Assembly: GCA_030615655.1 (NCBI GenBank)
Contig: JAUWYU010000019.1
Location: forward strand, 1 to 15,649
Length of the DNA stretch: 15,649 nucleotides
Origin: Dehalococcoidia bacterium
GTDB taxonomy: Bacteria > Chloroflexota > Dehalococcoidia > Dehalococcoidales > RBG-16-60-22
Direction: 5' to 3'
This document shows positions 1 to 7,609 of the stretch, in pieces (position 1 is the first letter of the stretch; each line of letters begins with the position of its first letter). The notes beneath the pieces are model-generated. The model worked only from the letters and a program-made list of their open reading frames with translations. It ran no database searches and was not told the DNA's origin. The position numbers and the translations under genes are program-made.

Positions 1-1
1 G

Positions 2-964
2 AACTGTACTCTGAATCCAAACCCGGGAATGACCCTTACCGAGATTATTCCGGCGGCACATGAGGGTAAGATAAAGGCTATTTACCTCATGGGCGAGAAC
101 CCTTACTTAAGCGACCCCGACGCCAGGCACGTCCGGGAGGCACTCCAGAAACTGGAGTTCTTTGTGGTTCAGGATATCTTCCTCTCCGAAACCGCTCAAC
201 TGGCCGACGTCGTCCTGCCAGCAACCAGCTTTGCCGAAAAGGACGGCACCTTCACCAATACCGAACGCCGGGTACAGAGGGTGAGAAAGGCCATCGAGCC
301 GGTGGGGAACAGTAAAACCGACTGGTGGATAACCTGCCAGATTGCTCAGGGCATGGGGGCCAAGGGGTTTGACTTTGACCATCCTTCCCAGATTATGGAC
401 GAGATTGCCAGTGTCACCCCCAGCTATGGGGGCATTAACTACAATCGCCTGGAGACAGAGAGCCCGCAGTGGCCCTGCCCTACCGAAGAGCATCCGGGTA
501 CGGCCATCCTGCACACCGAACTTTTTAGCCGGGGCAGGGGGCATTTCGTCCCGCTGGAATATCGACCGCCCGCAGAACTGCCCGACGATGAGTATCCGCT
601 GGTTCTTACCACCGACCGCAGCCTGTTTCAATTTCATACCGGCACGATGACCCGCAAAGTAAAGGGACTCAATGTCTTCAGGGGCGAGGAGCTGGTGGCG
701 ATAAACCCCAGAGATGCCGAGGCCCTGGGTATTGACGACGGCGAGATGGTGCAGGTGATTTCTCGACGCGGAGAAGTAACCGCTAAAGCCAGAGTTACCG
801 AGTCCTCGCCGGCGGGTGTCATCGCTATGACCTTCCACTTTGCGGAGAGCCCGACCAACGAGCTGACCAACCCCGCCCTCGACCCCGTGGCCAAAATTCC
901 GGAGCTTAAAGTGGCGGCGGTGAGAGTGGAGAAACTGGGGCGGGTGGCTGCAAAGGCTAGTTGA
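2..964 (+). CDS. fdhA: Formate dehydrogenase alpha-type molybdopterin oxidoreductase, C-terminal part (5' truncated)
   Basis: The reading frame is open from base 2 and ends at TGA 962-964, so the first visible ATG (29) is internal and the N-terminal Fe-S and active-site regions lie outside the window. Visible family motifs are KAIYLMGENP near the start, DIFLSETAQLADVVLPA, EKDGTFTNTERRVQ and, in the C-terminal molybdopterin-dinucleotide-binding domain, FQFHTGTMTRKVKGLN followed by a beta-rich tail. These are typical of cytosolic FdhA/FdhF-like formate dehydrogenase catalytic subunits, which interconvert formate and CO2 using a bis-MGD Mo or W cofactor. The residue that would show Sec or Cys ligation is not in the window, so substrate assignment rests on family resemblance; another COG3383-type oxidoreductase is possible. 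It converges on the downstream minus-strand MFS gene with a 40-bp gap. I see no convincing terminator there. Confidence 0.85.
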   Translation, partial: NCTLNPNPGMTLTEIIPAAHEGKIKAIYLMGENPYLSDPDARHVREALQKLEFFVVQDIFLSETAQLADVVLPATSFAEKDGTFTNTERRVQRVRKAIEPVGNSKTDWWITCQIAQGMGAKGFDFDHPSQIMDEIASVTPSYGGINYNRLETESPQWPCPTEEHPGTAILHTELFSRGRGHFVPLEYRPPAELPDDEYPLVLTTDRSLFQFHTGTMTRKVKGLNVFRGEELVAINPRDAEALGIDDGEMVQVISRRGEVTAKARVTESSPAGVIAMTFHFAESPTNELTNPALDPVAKIPELKVAAVRVEKLGRVAAKAS

Positions 965-1004
965 GGATACTTTCTGAAATCCTTAAAAGTGGATAAGCGT
1001 CTTT

Positions 1005-2165
1005 TTAACTCTTAATCCTTTTCCATCCCGTCTCTTTGATAAGAGATAACATAACCAGTGCCACGATAGACAGGGATGCCCAGAAGATAAAGGGCGAGCC
1101 CGGACTGATAGCTGCCAGACTGTTACCCAACGGAGGCGATGCAACACTCCCGATATGTACTATAGTGAAAACCATCCCCAGAGCCGTCCCCGAATATACC
1201 GGCCCGACTCCTTCAGTTTCCAGCAGCATGGTGACAGTGAGCGACATAAAACCATCCATAAAAATGCCGCATAAAATCATCAAGACCCATATCGCAGCGC
1301 CATCAACAAGGGGTATAAGACCGACACAGAAAAGGGATACTACAAGTGCCGGAAAAAGTATTGCCTTCCTGGAACCGATTCTATCCGATAAGTAGGACAA
1401 CGGTACAACACATATAGTGCTAATCCCGTAGAAGGCAGCCAGAGTACCATCGGCGCTGGCTACCGCCCAACCCCGGTCACGCAGATAGAGCGGTAGGTAG
1501 CCCGTCATCCCCATGAGACAGGCAACGCGGAACAATAACGTTAGCCCGATGAACCACAGGGCTTTGATACGAATCAGCTTCGAGAATGACTGGCGAAGCG
1601 GCACCGTACCGGATACTTCAGCAGTCGAATCAGTCTGAGGCGGCTCCCTTCCGAACATAACCCAGAGTATGCCTACTAATACGGAGATAGCTCCATAGAA
1701 GTACATCACGTTTCTCCAGCCACCGAGAGTCGGCGATAGTATCGTGGCACTTATCAGCGGGCCCAGCATAAGCCCGAAACCCATGCCCATGGCGGATACA
1801 CCCATCGCCATACCCAGATTCTGACCTTTAAACCACATACCGACCGTCTTGGTTACAGTAATCGGTATTACCAACCTGACGATTCCATTAACAAAAACGG
1901 TGAAAGCAAGGGTAAAAAAACTGTTCGATAGACCCCTGAGCGCGCCGGTCAGTCCCACCAGAATACAAAAAACACTCAGGATAAGTTTAACCCCGAACTT
2001 ATCGCTTAATACCCCGGCAATTAAGCTGACAAAGATGCCGGCGAAACTCGCGATACCCCAGACGGTTCCGATCTGTACCAGGCTTAAGCCCAGGTCCTCC
2101 GAAATTTCCTTAAAGAGGACAGGCATACAGGAAAAAGGAACAGCCGCTACAAACGCACCGGTCAC
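1005..2165 (-). CDS. Major facilitator superfamily transporter
   Basis: This is an inner-membrane secondary transporter with about 12 hydrophobic segments. Numbering from the GTG at 2165, the MFS motif A is GVLSDKFGVK at residues 51-60, and its second-half counterpart YLSDRIGSRK lies at about 258-267 after a charged central loop at about 172-200. The substrate cannot be read from the sequence. The start is a problem. The GTG at 2163-2165 is the first canonical start codon but has no ribosome binding site and cuts into transmembrane segment 1. The same frame stays open upstream to a stop at 2232-2234 and encodes YRWYILALST just before the GTG, which is a typical MFS N-terminus. No ATG, GTG or TTG exists in that extension, only ATT (2231), ATC (2225), CTG (2222) and similar codons. 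The true start is therefore probably non-canonical and overlaps the end of the upstream flavoprotein gene. It is the last gene of the minus-strand unit. Confidence 0.85.
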   Translation of the reverse strand: MTGAFVAAVPFSCMPVLFKEISEDLGLSLVQIGTVWGIASFAGIFVSLIAGVLSDKFGVKLILSVFCILVGLTGALRGLSNSFFTLAFTVFVNGIVRLVIPITVTKTVGMWFKGQNLGMAMGVSAMGMGFGLMLGPLISATILSPTLGGWRNVMYFYGAISVLVGILWVMFGREPPQTDSTAEVSGTVPLRQSFSKLIRIKALWFIGLTLLFRVACLMGMTGYLPLYLRDRGWAVASADGTLAAFYGISTICVVPLSYLSDRIGSRKAILFPALVVSLFCVGLIPLVDGAAIWVLMILCGIFMDGFMSLTVTMLLETEGVGPVYSGTALGMVFTIVHIGSVASPPLGNSLAAISPGSPFIFWASLSIVALVMLSLIKETGWKRIKS

Positions 2166-2226
2166 TGTTGACAGCGCCAGTATGTACCATCGATAGGTTG
2201 ACTGACGATTATCTGATATCAGGATT

Positions 2227-3156
2227 CTAATTTACCTCTGATTCCTGTAATAACCTCTGCGCCGAGATAGCCGCAATAGCGCCATCACCCACCGCTGTGA
2301 CGACCTGCCGGGGCGAGCCGTTCCTGATGTCGCCGGCGGCAAATATATAAGGAACTTCCGTCTCCATCCTGTCGTTCACGACGATAAATCCCTGGCTGTC
2401 TAACGGCACGATTCCGTCCAGATACTCTGTATTGGGGTCCAGACCGATATGAACCAGGACTCCATCCACTTTTATCGTCTCTTTTTTCTTACCCGCTATG
2501 TCCAGTAATTCTATCGCCTCGACCTTATCATCACCGGTAATAGCCTTAACCTCTATTCCACAGCGGATTTCCAGTTTTGGCTCGGACGAAGCTCTTTCCT
2601 GAAGAATCGCGGTAGCGGTGAGTTCAGGCATTGCCTCAACAAGTATCACTTTGGACGCGATTTTAGCCATGTAAAGAGCTTCGGTAACACCGGCATCCCC
2701 CCCGCCACACACCGCCACCACGCGGTCGGCAAAGTGACCACCGTCACAGAAAGCACAGCTAAAGACACCCTTCCCCTCTAACTCTTCCTCACCGGGAACA
2801 CCCAGCTTTTTATTCCTGGAACCGCCGGCGATAATCACAATATTGGTGGTAAAACCCTGCCCTTTAGAACAGCCCACCCACCGGGTTCCCGAAAAAAGCT
2901 CGATGCCGGTTACTTCGGCCGTTTCCATTCGCAAGCCGTATTTCTCGGCCTGTTTCACCATCTCAGAAGCGAGCCGGGCACCGGCGATACCTTCGGCAAA
3001 CCCGGGATAATTCTCTATCAATTCCACGTTCCTGATATACCCGCCAAAGCTATCCCCGTCCAGCAAGAGAGTCCGCCGGTTGGCTCTGCTTAAATATAAC
3101 CCGGCGGTCAACCCTGCCGGCCCGCCACCGATAATAACAACATCCCAGTCAAACAC
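2227..3156 (-). CDS. Thioredoxin reductase-like FAD/NAD(P)H disulfide oxidoreductase
   Basis: This 309-residue protein has the low-molecular-weight TrxR architecture. It carries an N-terminal FAD Rossmann motif (IIGGGPAGL, residues 8-16), an inserted NAD(P)H domain with GGGDAG at 151-156, a redox-active CAFC pair at Cys134/Cys137, and a C-terminal FAD motif FAAGDIRNG at 272-280. It should pass electrons from a nicotinamide cofactor to a thioredoxin-like or glutaredoxin-like partner in the cytoplasm. The NADPH-typical HRR motif after the second nucleotide fold is missing. In its place stands ILVEAMPELTATAILQERA, which resembles the NADH-dependent AhpF family, so NADH is the inferred donor. The start is GTG 3154-3156, preceded by AGAGGAG with 7-nt spacing; the stop is TAG at 2227-2229. 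It lies 12 bp downstream of the metallo-hydrolase gene, whose stop codon overlaps this ribosome binding site, so co-translation is likely. Confidence 0.88.
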   Translation of the reverse strand: MFDWDVVIIGGGPAGLTAGLYLSRANRRTLLLDGDSFGGYIRNVELIENYPGFAEGIAGARLASEMVKQAEKYGLRMETAEVTGIELFSGTRWVGCSKGQGFTTNIVIIAGGSRNKKLGVPGEEELEGKGVFSCAFCDGGHFADRVVAVCGGGDAGVTEALYMAKIASKVILVEAMPELTATAILQERASSEPKLEIRCGIEVKAITGDDKVEAIELLDIAGKKKETIKVDGVLVHIGLDPNTEYLDGIVPLDSQGFIVVNDRMETEVPYIFAAGDIRNGSPRQVVTAVGDGAIAAISAQRLLQESEVN

Positions 3157-3168
3157 GTCGCTACTCCT

Positions 3169-4041
3169 CTAAAGCGGACGCCACTGCCATACATCCCCCT
3201 TAGGGACAACGTGACCCAGTCCCGGGAACGGGAAATGAAAGGCAAGCACCAGGGCCTCATCTGACGCAGCCCTGTCCAGAAGCTGTCGCCTGGTGGCAAC
3301 GACCTGTTCTGGAGTGACATCGACCGCCGCAAACCATTCTGGCTGCTCAAGATGGACGGGATGGAGCACCGTGTCGGAGATGCAGAGCAGCTGCTCACCT
3401 CCCGAGGAAATTGCCAGAACCATGTGGCCCGGCGTGTGGCCCGGTGCGGCAACAACCCGGATACCCGGCACGATTTCTGTTCCATCGTCAACGAGATCCA
3501 GCTGCCCCTGAATCGGTGGGAGATTTTCACGTGCGTATTTCATAAGTACGTCACGGATGTGCTCATCAAGCTTCTGTTCCGCCTGTCCTGATGTCCAGAA
3601 ATCCCACTCATCACGCATCATAACGTAGCGTGCGCTGCGGAAAGCCGGCTTCCCCTCACTGTCCGTATTCCCGCCGATATGGTCCGGATGCCCGTGGGTG
3701 AGAATGACCGTGTCAATGTCTTCAGGCGCAATTCCCCCGGCTTTCAGGTTAGGGATGAGTTTCCCTGTGCTTGGAGCCAGGCTACCCGCACCCGTATCCA
3801 CCAGCACCCGATGACTGCCCGTGTTGACTACCAGGCAGATGTACGGACTTATCCACTCCGACCACTGTTCCGGCTTTAAGTTGTGCTCACCAAGAGCCAT
3901 CTCAAGCTCTTCTCCTGATGCGTTGTTAAATAACAAAACAGCCGGTGGTGGGAACATGGGGGATGCGTAAGTCATGGTGCCGTCACTAACGGCCATGCAC
4001 TCAAATTTTCCTATCTTAAAGGGAAAAATTTCGTCACTCAT
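3169..4041 (-). CDS. Metallo-beta-lactamase-fold hydrolase (lactonase / MPH-like subgroup)
   Basis: This 290-residue cytoplasmic hydrolase has a complete di-metal site. THGHPDH gives His116, His118, Asp120 and His121; APGHTPGH supplies His202; ISDTVLHP supplies the bridging Asp223; and AFHFPFPGLGHV supplies His269. No signal peptide is visible. The conserved tail HFPFPGLGH and the overall layout resemble the methyl parathion hydrolase / N-acyl homoserine lactonase-like subgroup rather than glyoxalase II or RNase Z. The natural substrate cannot be decided; a lactone or ester is a reasonable guess. It starts at ATG 4039-4041 behind a strong purine-rich GGAGGAGAGG and ends at TAG 3169-3171. It is the first gene of a three-gene minus-strand unit with the flavoprotein and the MFS transporter, and a promoter candidate sits about 90 bp upstream. 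Confidence 0.88.
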   Translation of the reverse strand: MSDEIFPFKIGKFECMAVSDGTMTYASPMFPPPAVLLFNNASGEELEMALGEHNLKPEQWSEWISPYICLVVNTGSHRVLVDTGAGSLAPSTGKLIPNLKAGGIAPEDIDTVILTHGHPDHIGGNTDSEGKPAFRSARYVMMRDEWDFWTSGQAEQKLDEHIRDVLMKYARENLPPIQGQLDLVDDGTEIVPGIRVVAAPGHTPGHMVLAISSGGEQLLCISDTVLHPVHLEQPEWFAAVDVTPEQVVATRRQLLDRAASDEALVLAFHFPFPGLGHVVPKGDVWQWRPL

Positions 4042-4128
4042 AGTTCCTCTCCTCCATCATATTTGTCGTTGATTGGGCGCATCGTTGGCTGTCTCCCTGA
4101 TTGTCTGTTTTACAGCTTTCATGTCCGT

Positions 4129-4157
4129 ATTATAATTGGATTCTTCGGACTTAAGAA
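4129..4157 (-). promoter_or_regulatory. Candidate sigma-70 promoter for the hydrolase/flavoprotein/MFS unit
   Basis: On the minus strand a perfect TATAAT (-10, plus coordinates 4129-4134) is preceded at 17-bp spacing by TTCTTA (4152-4157), a weak match to TTGACA. It lies in the 148-bp gap between the UPF0182 stop and the hydrolase start, where a promoter is expected. The -35 match is poor, so confidence is moderate. Confidence 0.5.
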
Positions 4158-4189
4158 GTTACCTGGTAAAACCTAACAACAAGCTGTAA

Positions 4190-6997
4190 TTATTCCCCTG
4201 CTGCAAGCTCCGCCAGCCTGTCAAGCACTTCTTCCATGGCATCCCATTCCCTTCCGAAGCCTGCCCAGTCGCCCGCCTTAAGGTTCTCCTGTGCCCGGTC
4301 ATAGTGCTGACGGGCCCGTTCAATGAGCTCAGCTATTTCCGCGGATACCAGATCCTCAGGTTCTACTGGCTCCTCCGGTTCCGTTGGCTCCTCAGGCGCC
4401 AACGGTTCGGGAACAGGTTCCACCGGTGGTGCCTCATCACCGAAGATAGCCATGATGCTTTCCATCAATGTCGGCTCCATAGCTATCTGCTCACCGGCAA
4501 CCACAATGACCCGCTTCAGCTCGGGGAGTCCGCCAGTCTCTGCCTGAAGGAAGACCGGCTCCACATACAGGACGGCCGACTTGCCTAAAGGAATCAGCAG
4601 CAGGTTGCCGCGGATAACTCTAGAACCGCCGCGACCCCACAGGGCAAGCTGCTCGGTGATAACGGTATCCTGTCCGATTCGGTTCTCAATCTGGCTGGGA
4701 CCATACACCAGACGGTCCTTGGGGAAATTATAGGCCAGCAGCTTGCCGTAGTACTCGCCATCGCAGCGGGCCGCCAGCCAGCCAATGGTATTATTCTTGT
4801 TCACCGGGGTGAAGGGAAGCATGAGCAGAAACTCCTCTTTCTCCTCATCAGGCAGGCGCATGATGACGTAATACGGTTCAACGGCCTGCTCGTTACCGGC
4901 ATAGACCTCCCGGGGCACGGCCCACAGGTCCTCCTTATTGTAAAACACGCGGGCATCACGCATATGGTAGCTCCGGTACACGGAAGCCTGAATATTGAAC
5001 ATGTCCTCGGGATAACGCAGGTGGACTCGCAGGGAATCAGGCATCTGCTCGGCGGAAACGAAGAGGTCGGGGAAAATGGCCTGGTAGGTCCGTATTAAAG
5101 CGTCCTCCGGGTCGGTAACATAGAAAGTCACGCTGCCCTCGTAGGCATCGATAACGGCTTTAACGCTGTTGCGGATATAGTTCAGTCCGCCACCAATCGG
5201 CTCGGAATAGGGATAACGGTCGGTGGTGGTATAGGTATCCTGTATCCAGAATAACCTGCCGTCGATAACCACCAGATAGGGGTCACTGTCCAGCTTTAAG
5301 AATGGGGCCAGGTGGTTTACCCTCTCCTGAATACTCCGGTAGTAGAGTACCCGGCTCTCCGGGTTCAGCTCGCCGCTGATAAGGATATTCAGGTCGCCGA
5401 ATTCCCAGGCATAGAACAACCGACGGAAGAAACCGTCCAGGCTCACGCCGCCCTCGCCCTCGTAACGCCCGTAGACATTCGCATCGCCACTGGGATAGTC
5501 GAACTCCTGTGTATCCGTTTTGACAATAACATAATCACTCGTCTTTTCCCCGAAGTATATCTGGGGTCGCTCTATATCAAAAACCCCGACCGGAGGTATA
5601 TCCTTTAATAGCAGATTTGGCAGTCCCTGGGTGCTCACTTCATTGACCGGGCTGAGCACAACACCATATCCGTGGGTAAACTGAAGCTTGCGGTTGACCC
5701 AGGTCTGTGCCTCCCCGGCCAGTTTCTCAGCAGATAACTCCCGTGCCGACAGCATGACCTGCCGGTACTCGCCGTCGATGACATAGCGGTCGACATCAAC
5801 ATCATGGAAGTCATAGTAGAGTCGAATGGACTGTATCTGGTTATAGGTATCTTTTAATGGGCGATGGTCCCAGAGCCTGATGTTGTTAATGGTCACCTCG
5901 TTTTGGGCAATGTCCTGGGCAGTCGGCGACGGCTCGGCGGGGAAGGACTGCTCCTCGATGCGGTCCAGAGCAAAGGCCTCCCGGGTAAACTGGATATTAT
6001 ACTCGATGTAGGGCGTTTCGCGGACCAGCTCGTTGGGCTGCACCTGAAATCTCTGCATCAGAGCGGGGAAGATTCCCCCTATAATTATAGCCGCTACTAT
6101 CCACGCACCGATGCCGTATAGAGGCCATCGAAGCTTGCGCCTGAACACGGAAAACAGAACGACCCCCATCAAGATGACGACCACGGCCAGAAGAATCCAC
6201 TGTGCCGGCAGTCTGGCATGCATATCCGCATAGCTGGCACCGGAGATCACGCCATGGCCAGAGTAAACCAGTTCCCAGATGCCAAGCCAGTAACCCCAGG
6301 CAAAAAGACCCAGAATAGCTATGACCAGTCCACCGATATGAACCAGCACCGGACGGGAAAAATCGAGCTTGAGCCGCTGTGCCCCATAGGCGAGAAGATA
6401 CATTGCTACAGTGCCTATCAGGATAACAATCAATGCCCCCATGAACCACCCTTTCAGCAGTTGCAGGAAAGGCAGGGAGAAGACATAGAAGCCAATCTCA
6501 TTATGGAAAACCGGGTCGGCGATGCCAAAAGGCTGCCCGTTGAAGAACCTGAGAATAACCTGCCAGTTTCCCTGTGCCACCAGCCCGAAAATCAGGCTGA
6601 GAAAGGCCGTGCCCAGGATAACGTTCCACCTGATTACCCGTTGCAGCCGACTCACGATAGCCCACGGCCAGAAACGCACCCCACTCTGGGGGACCAGGCG
6701 AGCAGCTAATATCAGATTGGCCAAGAACAGGAGGCAAAAGATAATAGCGGCCACAAAGAAGACCAGCAGCCTTGTCTTGAGGATAGTAGTGAAGACGCTG
6801 CCGTAACCCTGGCTGCTGAACCATAGCCACTCCGTGTAAAAACCCTTGACCGCATTAACGAGGATAAACAGTACCACCAGACCGGCCACCGCTATGATTA
6901 CTCTGCCGACCATCCTGCCATGCCGCGATGGAGTCTTCTCCTCCTTGTCCTTATCCTCGGGGAACCAGCGCTGCCACTCCCTGTTAAACGAATCCAA
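4190..6997 (-). CDS. UPF0182 family integral membrane protein
   Basis: This large membrane protein of unknown function (about 935 residues from the chosen start) is recognised by the UPF0182 layout. Seven hydrophobic segments occupy the first third, at roughly residues 32-51, 77-98, 127-143, 185-205, 219-240, 267-284 and 294-313. The family hallmark DPVFHNEIGFYVFSLPF lies between segments 3 and 4. A long extracytoplasmic domain of about 520 residues follows, and then a Pro/Glu-rich linker (about 853-883) and a 52-residue charged helical tail. The tail is common in this family. The start is uncertain. The frame is open to a TTG at 7066, but that codon overlaps a probable -35 box. I favour TTG 6995-6997, which has GGGGG 8 nt upstream; GTG 7004-7006 or 7010-7012 are alternatives. 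It is probably a single-gene transcript, divergent from the cupin. No function is claimed. Confidence 0.88.
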   Translation of the reverse strand: MDSFNREWQRWFPEDKDKEEKTPSRHGRMVGRVIIAVAGLVVLFILVNAVKGFYTEWLWFSSQGYGSVFTTILKTRLLVFFVAAIIFCLLFLANLILAARLVPQSGVRFWPWAIVSRLQRVIRWNVILGTAFLSLIFGLVAQGNWQVILRFFNGQPFGIADPVFHNEIGFYVFSLPFLQLLKGWFMGALIVILIGTVAMYLLAYGAQRLKLDFSRPVLVHIGGLVIAILGLFAWGYWLGIWELVYSGHGVISGASYADMHARLPAQWILLAVVVILMGVVLFSVFRRKLRWPLYGIGAWIVAAIIIGGIFPALMQRFQVQPNELVRETPYIEYNIQFTREAFALDRIEEQSFPAEPSPTAQDIAQNEVTINNIRLWDHRPLKDTYNQIQSIRLYYDFHDVDVDRYVIDGEYRQVMLSARELSAEKLAGEAQTWVNRKLQFTHGYGVVLSPVNEVSTQGLPNLLLKDIPPVGVFDIERPQIYFGEKTSDYVIVKTDTQEFDYPSGDANVYGRYEGEGGVSLDGFFRRLFYAWEFGDLNILISGELNPESRVLYYRSIQERVNHLAPFLKLDSDPYLVVIDGRLFWIQDTYTTTDRYPYSEPIGGGLNYIRNSVKAVIDAYEGSVTFYVTDPEDALIRTYQAIFPDLFVSAEQMPDSLRVHLRYPEDMFNIQASVYRSYHMRDARVFYNKEDLWAVPREVYAGNEQAVEPYYVIMRLPDEEKEEFLLMLPFTPVNKNNTIGWLAARCDGEYYGKLLAYNFPKDRLVYGPSQIENRIGQDTVITEQLALWGRGGSRVIRGNLLLIPLGKSAVLYVEPVFLQAETGGLPELKRVIVVAGEQIAMEPTLMESIMAIFGDEAPPVEPVPEPLAPEEPTEPEEPVEPEDLVSAEIAELIERARQHYDRAQENLKAGDWAGFGREWDAMEEVLDRLAELAAGE

Positions 6998-7036
6998 TCC
7001 AATCACCCCCACATTTATAAAGTATCGCCAATTAAC

Positions 7037-7066
7037 AGGATAACAGACACATTGTATGGCAGTCAA
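7037..7066 (-). promoter_or_regulatory. Possible promoter for the UPF0182 gene
   Basis: On the minus strand TTGACT (7061-7066) is followed after 18 bp by TATCCT (7037-7042), four of six matches to the -10 consensus. It points toward the UPF0182 gene and lies back to back with the cupin promoter, so the two may be co-regulated through the shared half-sites. This is a weak call made on position and consensus only. Confidence 0.35.
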
Positions 7067-7070
7067 TGCC

Positions 7071-7099
7071 TTGACAATACCGCAATTGTCATTGATAAT
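7071..7099 (+). promoter_or_regulatory. Near-consensus sigma-70 promoter driving the cupin gene
   Basis: TTGACA (7071-7076, perfect) and GATAAT (7094-7099, five of six) are separated by exactly 17 bp and lie about 50 bp upstream of the cupin start codon. This is the strongest promoter in the window. Because the -10 box occupies 7094-7099, any translation start at 7099 is ruled out, which supports the GTG at 7150. Confidence 0.75.
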
Positions 7100-7101
7100 T
7101 G
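7072..7101. promoter_or_regulatory. Overlapping inverted-repeat operator candidate on the cupin promoter
   Basis: Three copies of one half-site sit within the promoter: TGACAAT (7072-7078), its exact reverse complement ATTGTCA (7085-7091), and TGATAAT (7093-7099). The first pair forms a 7-bp perfect inverted repeat with a 6-bp spacer over the -35 box. The second pair forms a 19-bp near-palindrome, CAATTGTCA-T-TGATAATTG (7083-7101, one mismatch per arm), over the -10 box. A further GTCAA/TTGAC pair covers 7062-7075. The arrangement suggests binding of a dimeric repressor such as a TetR, MarR or GntR protein; no such regulator gene is in the window. Confidence 0.5.
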
Positions 7102-7140
7102 GCAGGTAATTTAACTAACCCGAATATGTCTCTTTCAGAA

Positions 7141-7146
7141 GGAGGT
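7141..7146 (+). promoter_or_regulatory. Ribosome binding site fixing the cupin start
   Basis: GGAGGT at 7141-7146, within AGAAGGAGGT, lies just upstream of GTG 7150-7152. It selects that codon over the in-frame ATG at 7126 (no Shine-Dalgarno sequence within reach) and the TTG at 7099 (inside the -10 box). The spacing is on the short side. Confidence 0.6.
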
Positions 7147-7149
7147 AAA

Positions 7150-7509
7150 GTGAGAGTACAGAACTACCGCCAGGTCGAAGGCAATGAGGCAGCGCCGGGG
7201 GTGGTTATGCGCGTTGTCGCCGGCCCCGCCGAGGGCGCTCCGACCTTCGTTATGCGCGTCTTCGAGATACAGCCGGGAAGCGCTACCCCCACCCATACCC
7301 ATCCCTGGGAGCATGAGGTCTTCGTAATATCCGGAAAGGGCGCGCTCAGAAGCGCCGATGCCGAGAGGCCACTGGCAGAGGGAGACGCCGTCACGGTGCT
7401 ACCCGACGAACTGCACAGCTTCGCCAATACCGGTGACGATATCTTTCGTTTAATCTGCGTCGTTCCGCTCGTTGATGGCAGGATGCCCGGCATGCCGGCC
7501 ACCGATTGA
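7150..7509 (+). CDS. Small single-domain cupin protein
   Basis: This 119-residue protein is one conserved beta-barrel cupin. Motif 1 is PTHTHPWEHEVFVISGKG with putative metal ligands His49, His51 and Glu54 or His55. Motif 2 is PDELHSFANTG with His89. The pattern is intact, so a bound metal ion (Fe, Mn, Zn or Ni) is likely. Proteins of this size and type are sugar- or acid-binding isomerases, dioxygenase-like enzymes or sensors, and the sequence does not say which. The start is GTG 7150, set by the adjacent GGAGGT; starting there gives the family-typical N-terminus MRVQNYRQVE. The stop is TGA at 7507-7509. It is controlled by the strong promoter and operator cluster just upstream. The thiamine-diphosphate enzyme begins 100 bp downstream on the same strand, so the two may share a transcript. 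Confidence 0.85.
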   Translation: MRVQNYRQVEGNEAAPGVVMRVVAGPAEGAPTFVMRVFEIQPGSATPTHTHPWEHEVFVISGKGALRSADAERPLAEGDAVTVLPDELHSFANTGDDIFRLICVVPLVDGRMPGMPATD

Positions 7510-7535
7510 TTGAAGGTGCAGATTTTTGATATAGT
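7506..7535 (+). promoter_or_regulatory. Weak promoter candidate ahead of the thiamine-diphosphate enzyme
   Basis: TTGATT (7506-7511), 18 bp, then TATAGT (7530-7535) lie in the 100-bp gap before the enzyme gene. Matches are four and five of six. The -35 box overlaps the cupin stop codon. A 9-bp palindrome TTGATTCAA (7535-7543) abuts the -10 box. Read-through from the cupin promoter is an equally good explanation. Confidence 0.3.
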
Positions 7536-7609
7536 TGATTCAATAAGTACAGCTTCGACGCAGACATCTAAACATGCAGTATACCCACATAATATCAAAG
7601 GAGGAATAA

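Noticed and set aside
107..838. Long minus-strand open frame of 243 codons opposite the formate dehydrogenase gene
   Set aside because: The plus-strand frame has clear family motifs throughout; the antisense frame has none and no ribosome binding site, so it is a shadow of GC-rich codon use.
7099..7149. N-terminal extension of the cupin starting at TTG 7099 or ATG 7126
   Set aside because: TTG 7099 lies within the -10 box and ATG 7126 has no ribosome binding site in range. The GTG at 7150 follows GGAGGT and gives the family-typical N-terminus.
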